A DNA stretch of 51,804 bases from a gamma proteobacterium symbiont of Ctena orbiculata (lineage in GTDB: Bacteria; Pseudomonadota; Gammaproteobacteria; Chromatiales; Chromatiaceae): contig NATV01000128.1 in NCBI GenBank assembly GCA_003094535.1, positions 1-51,804 of the forward strand, in the 5' to 3' direction. A program made the translations under genes and the position numbers. This document shows positions 51,740-51,804 of this stretch, piece after piece. Each line of letters starts with the position of its first letter. Positions within the stretch are counted from its first letter, which is position 1. The notes under the pieces are model-generated. The model was given only the letters and a program-made list of their open reading frames with translations, searched no databases and had not been told where the DNA came from.

Positions 51740-51804
51740 ATATGTTCTCAATCAAGTCTAATCGCACGGATCGGCATGTCTTTTGGAGAAGAATGTGTAC
51801 TCCA

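Larger units (their letters stand above)
43911..51804 (-). mobile_element. Integron gene-cassette array (no integrase in window)
   Basis: At least seven imperfect palindromes with the attC layout separate eight short, unrelated genes. Their outer 7-mers resemble RYYYAAC and GTTRRRY, their inner arms pair, and the centre varies. Sizes run from 60 to 114 bp. In each intact site one extra unpaired base is on the minus strand, the mark of the L'' side, so the array runs from high to low coordinates. Most genes are on the minus strand with their stop within a few bases of an attC. GC content is lower than in the left part. Whether this is the tail of a full integron or an integrase-less cluster (CALIN) depends on sequence right of 51804. 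Confidence 0.85.

Overview
The window looks like chromosomal DNA of a gammaproteobacterium. The first ~43.4 kb is GC-rich and carries TamA/TamB, a long MscK-type channel, Lhr, MarC, MazG, ExeA/GspB and two GGDEF-EAL proteins. The codon use and this gene mix would fit an environmental, possibly sulfur-oxidising, lineage, but no sulfur or carbon-fixation gene is present, so that is only a guess. No rRNA or tRNA gene was recognised.

Layout, 0-10.2 kb: end of a membrane protein, a long gap, a CbiX-type chelatase, a class III cyclase fused to an FHA domain, a 1139-residue MscS-superfamily channel, then (minus strand) an orphan periplasmic binding protein translationally coupled to a CHASE-PAS-GGDEF-EAL protein. 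10.3-18.3 kb: Nudix hydrolase, an unknown protein, patatin phospholipase, HAD hydrolase, methyltransferase, GspB-ExeA, and two small proteins that share a motif at their stop codons. 18.4-27.9 kb: tamAB and a second c-di-GMP enzyme with a fused periplasmic binding domain. 28-36.5 kb: hipBA with an apparent operator over the -10 box, marC, a PH-like protein, lhr, and a SRPBCC/GyrI-like protein with a good terminator. 36.6-42.1 kb: a PspA-like protein, a membrane protein and a VWA protein form one operon, divergent from an OmpR-type regulator and histidine kinase. A tandem ATTTACAT repeat with an 11-bp period lies between them, suggesting that the two-component system controls both sides. 42.1-43.4 kb: a four-cysteine secreted protein and mazG.

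From ~43.95 kb to the right edge the sequence changes: lower GC, unrelated short genes, and a series of imperfect palindromes bounded by RYYYAAC / GTTRRRY-like 7-mers. I read this as an integron gene-cassette array of at least eight cassettes. In the intact attC sites the extra unpaired base is always on the minus strand, so the array reads right to left and any integrase or attI would lie beyond 51804. Cassette products are an Acg-type nitroreductase, a SnoaL/NTF2-like protein, a protein with a 'CFVISPIG' nucleotide-binding domain (possible defence effector), a YezG-like immunity protein, a GNAT acetyltransferase, an HTH-HATPase-STAS-like regulator in inverted orientation with its own promoter, a small secreted protein, and a stand-alone ClpX-type zinc finger. 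One attC was split by a truncated IS3-type element and a decayed IS1182-type element. A 52-bp hairpin element occurs twice, once at the left border of the array and once between the two IS remnants.
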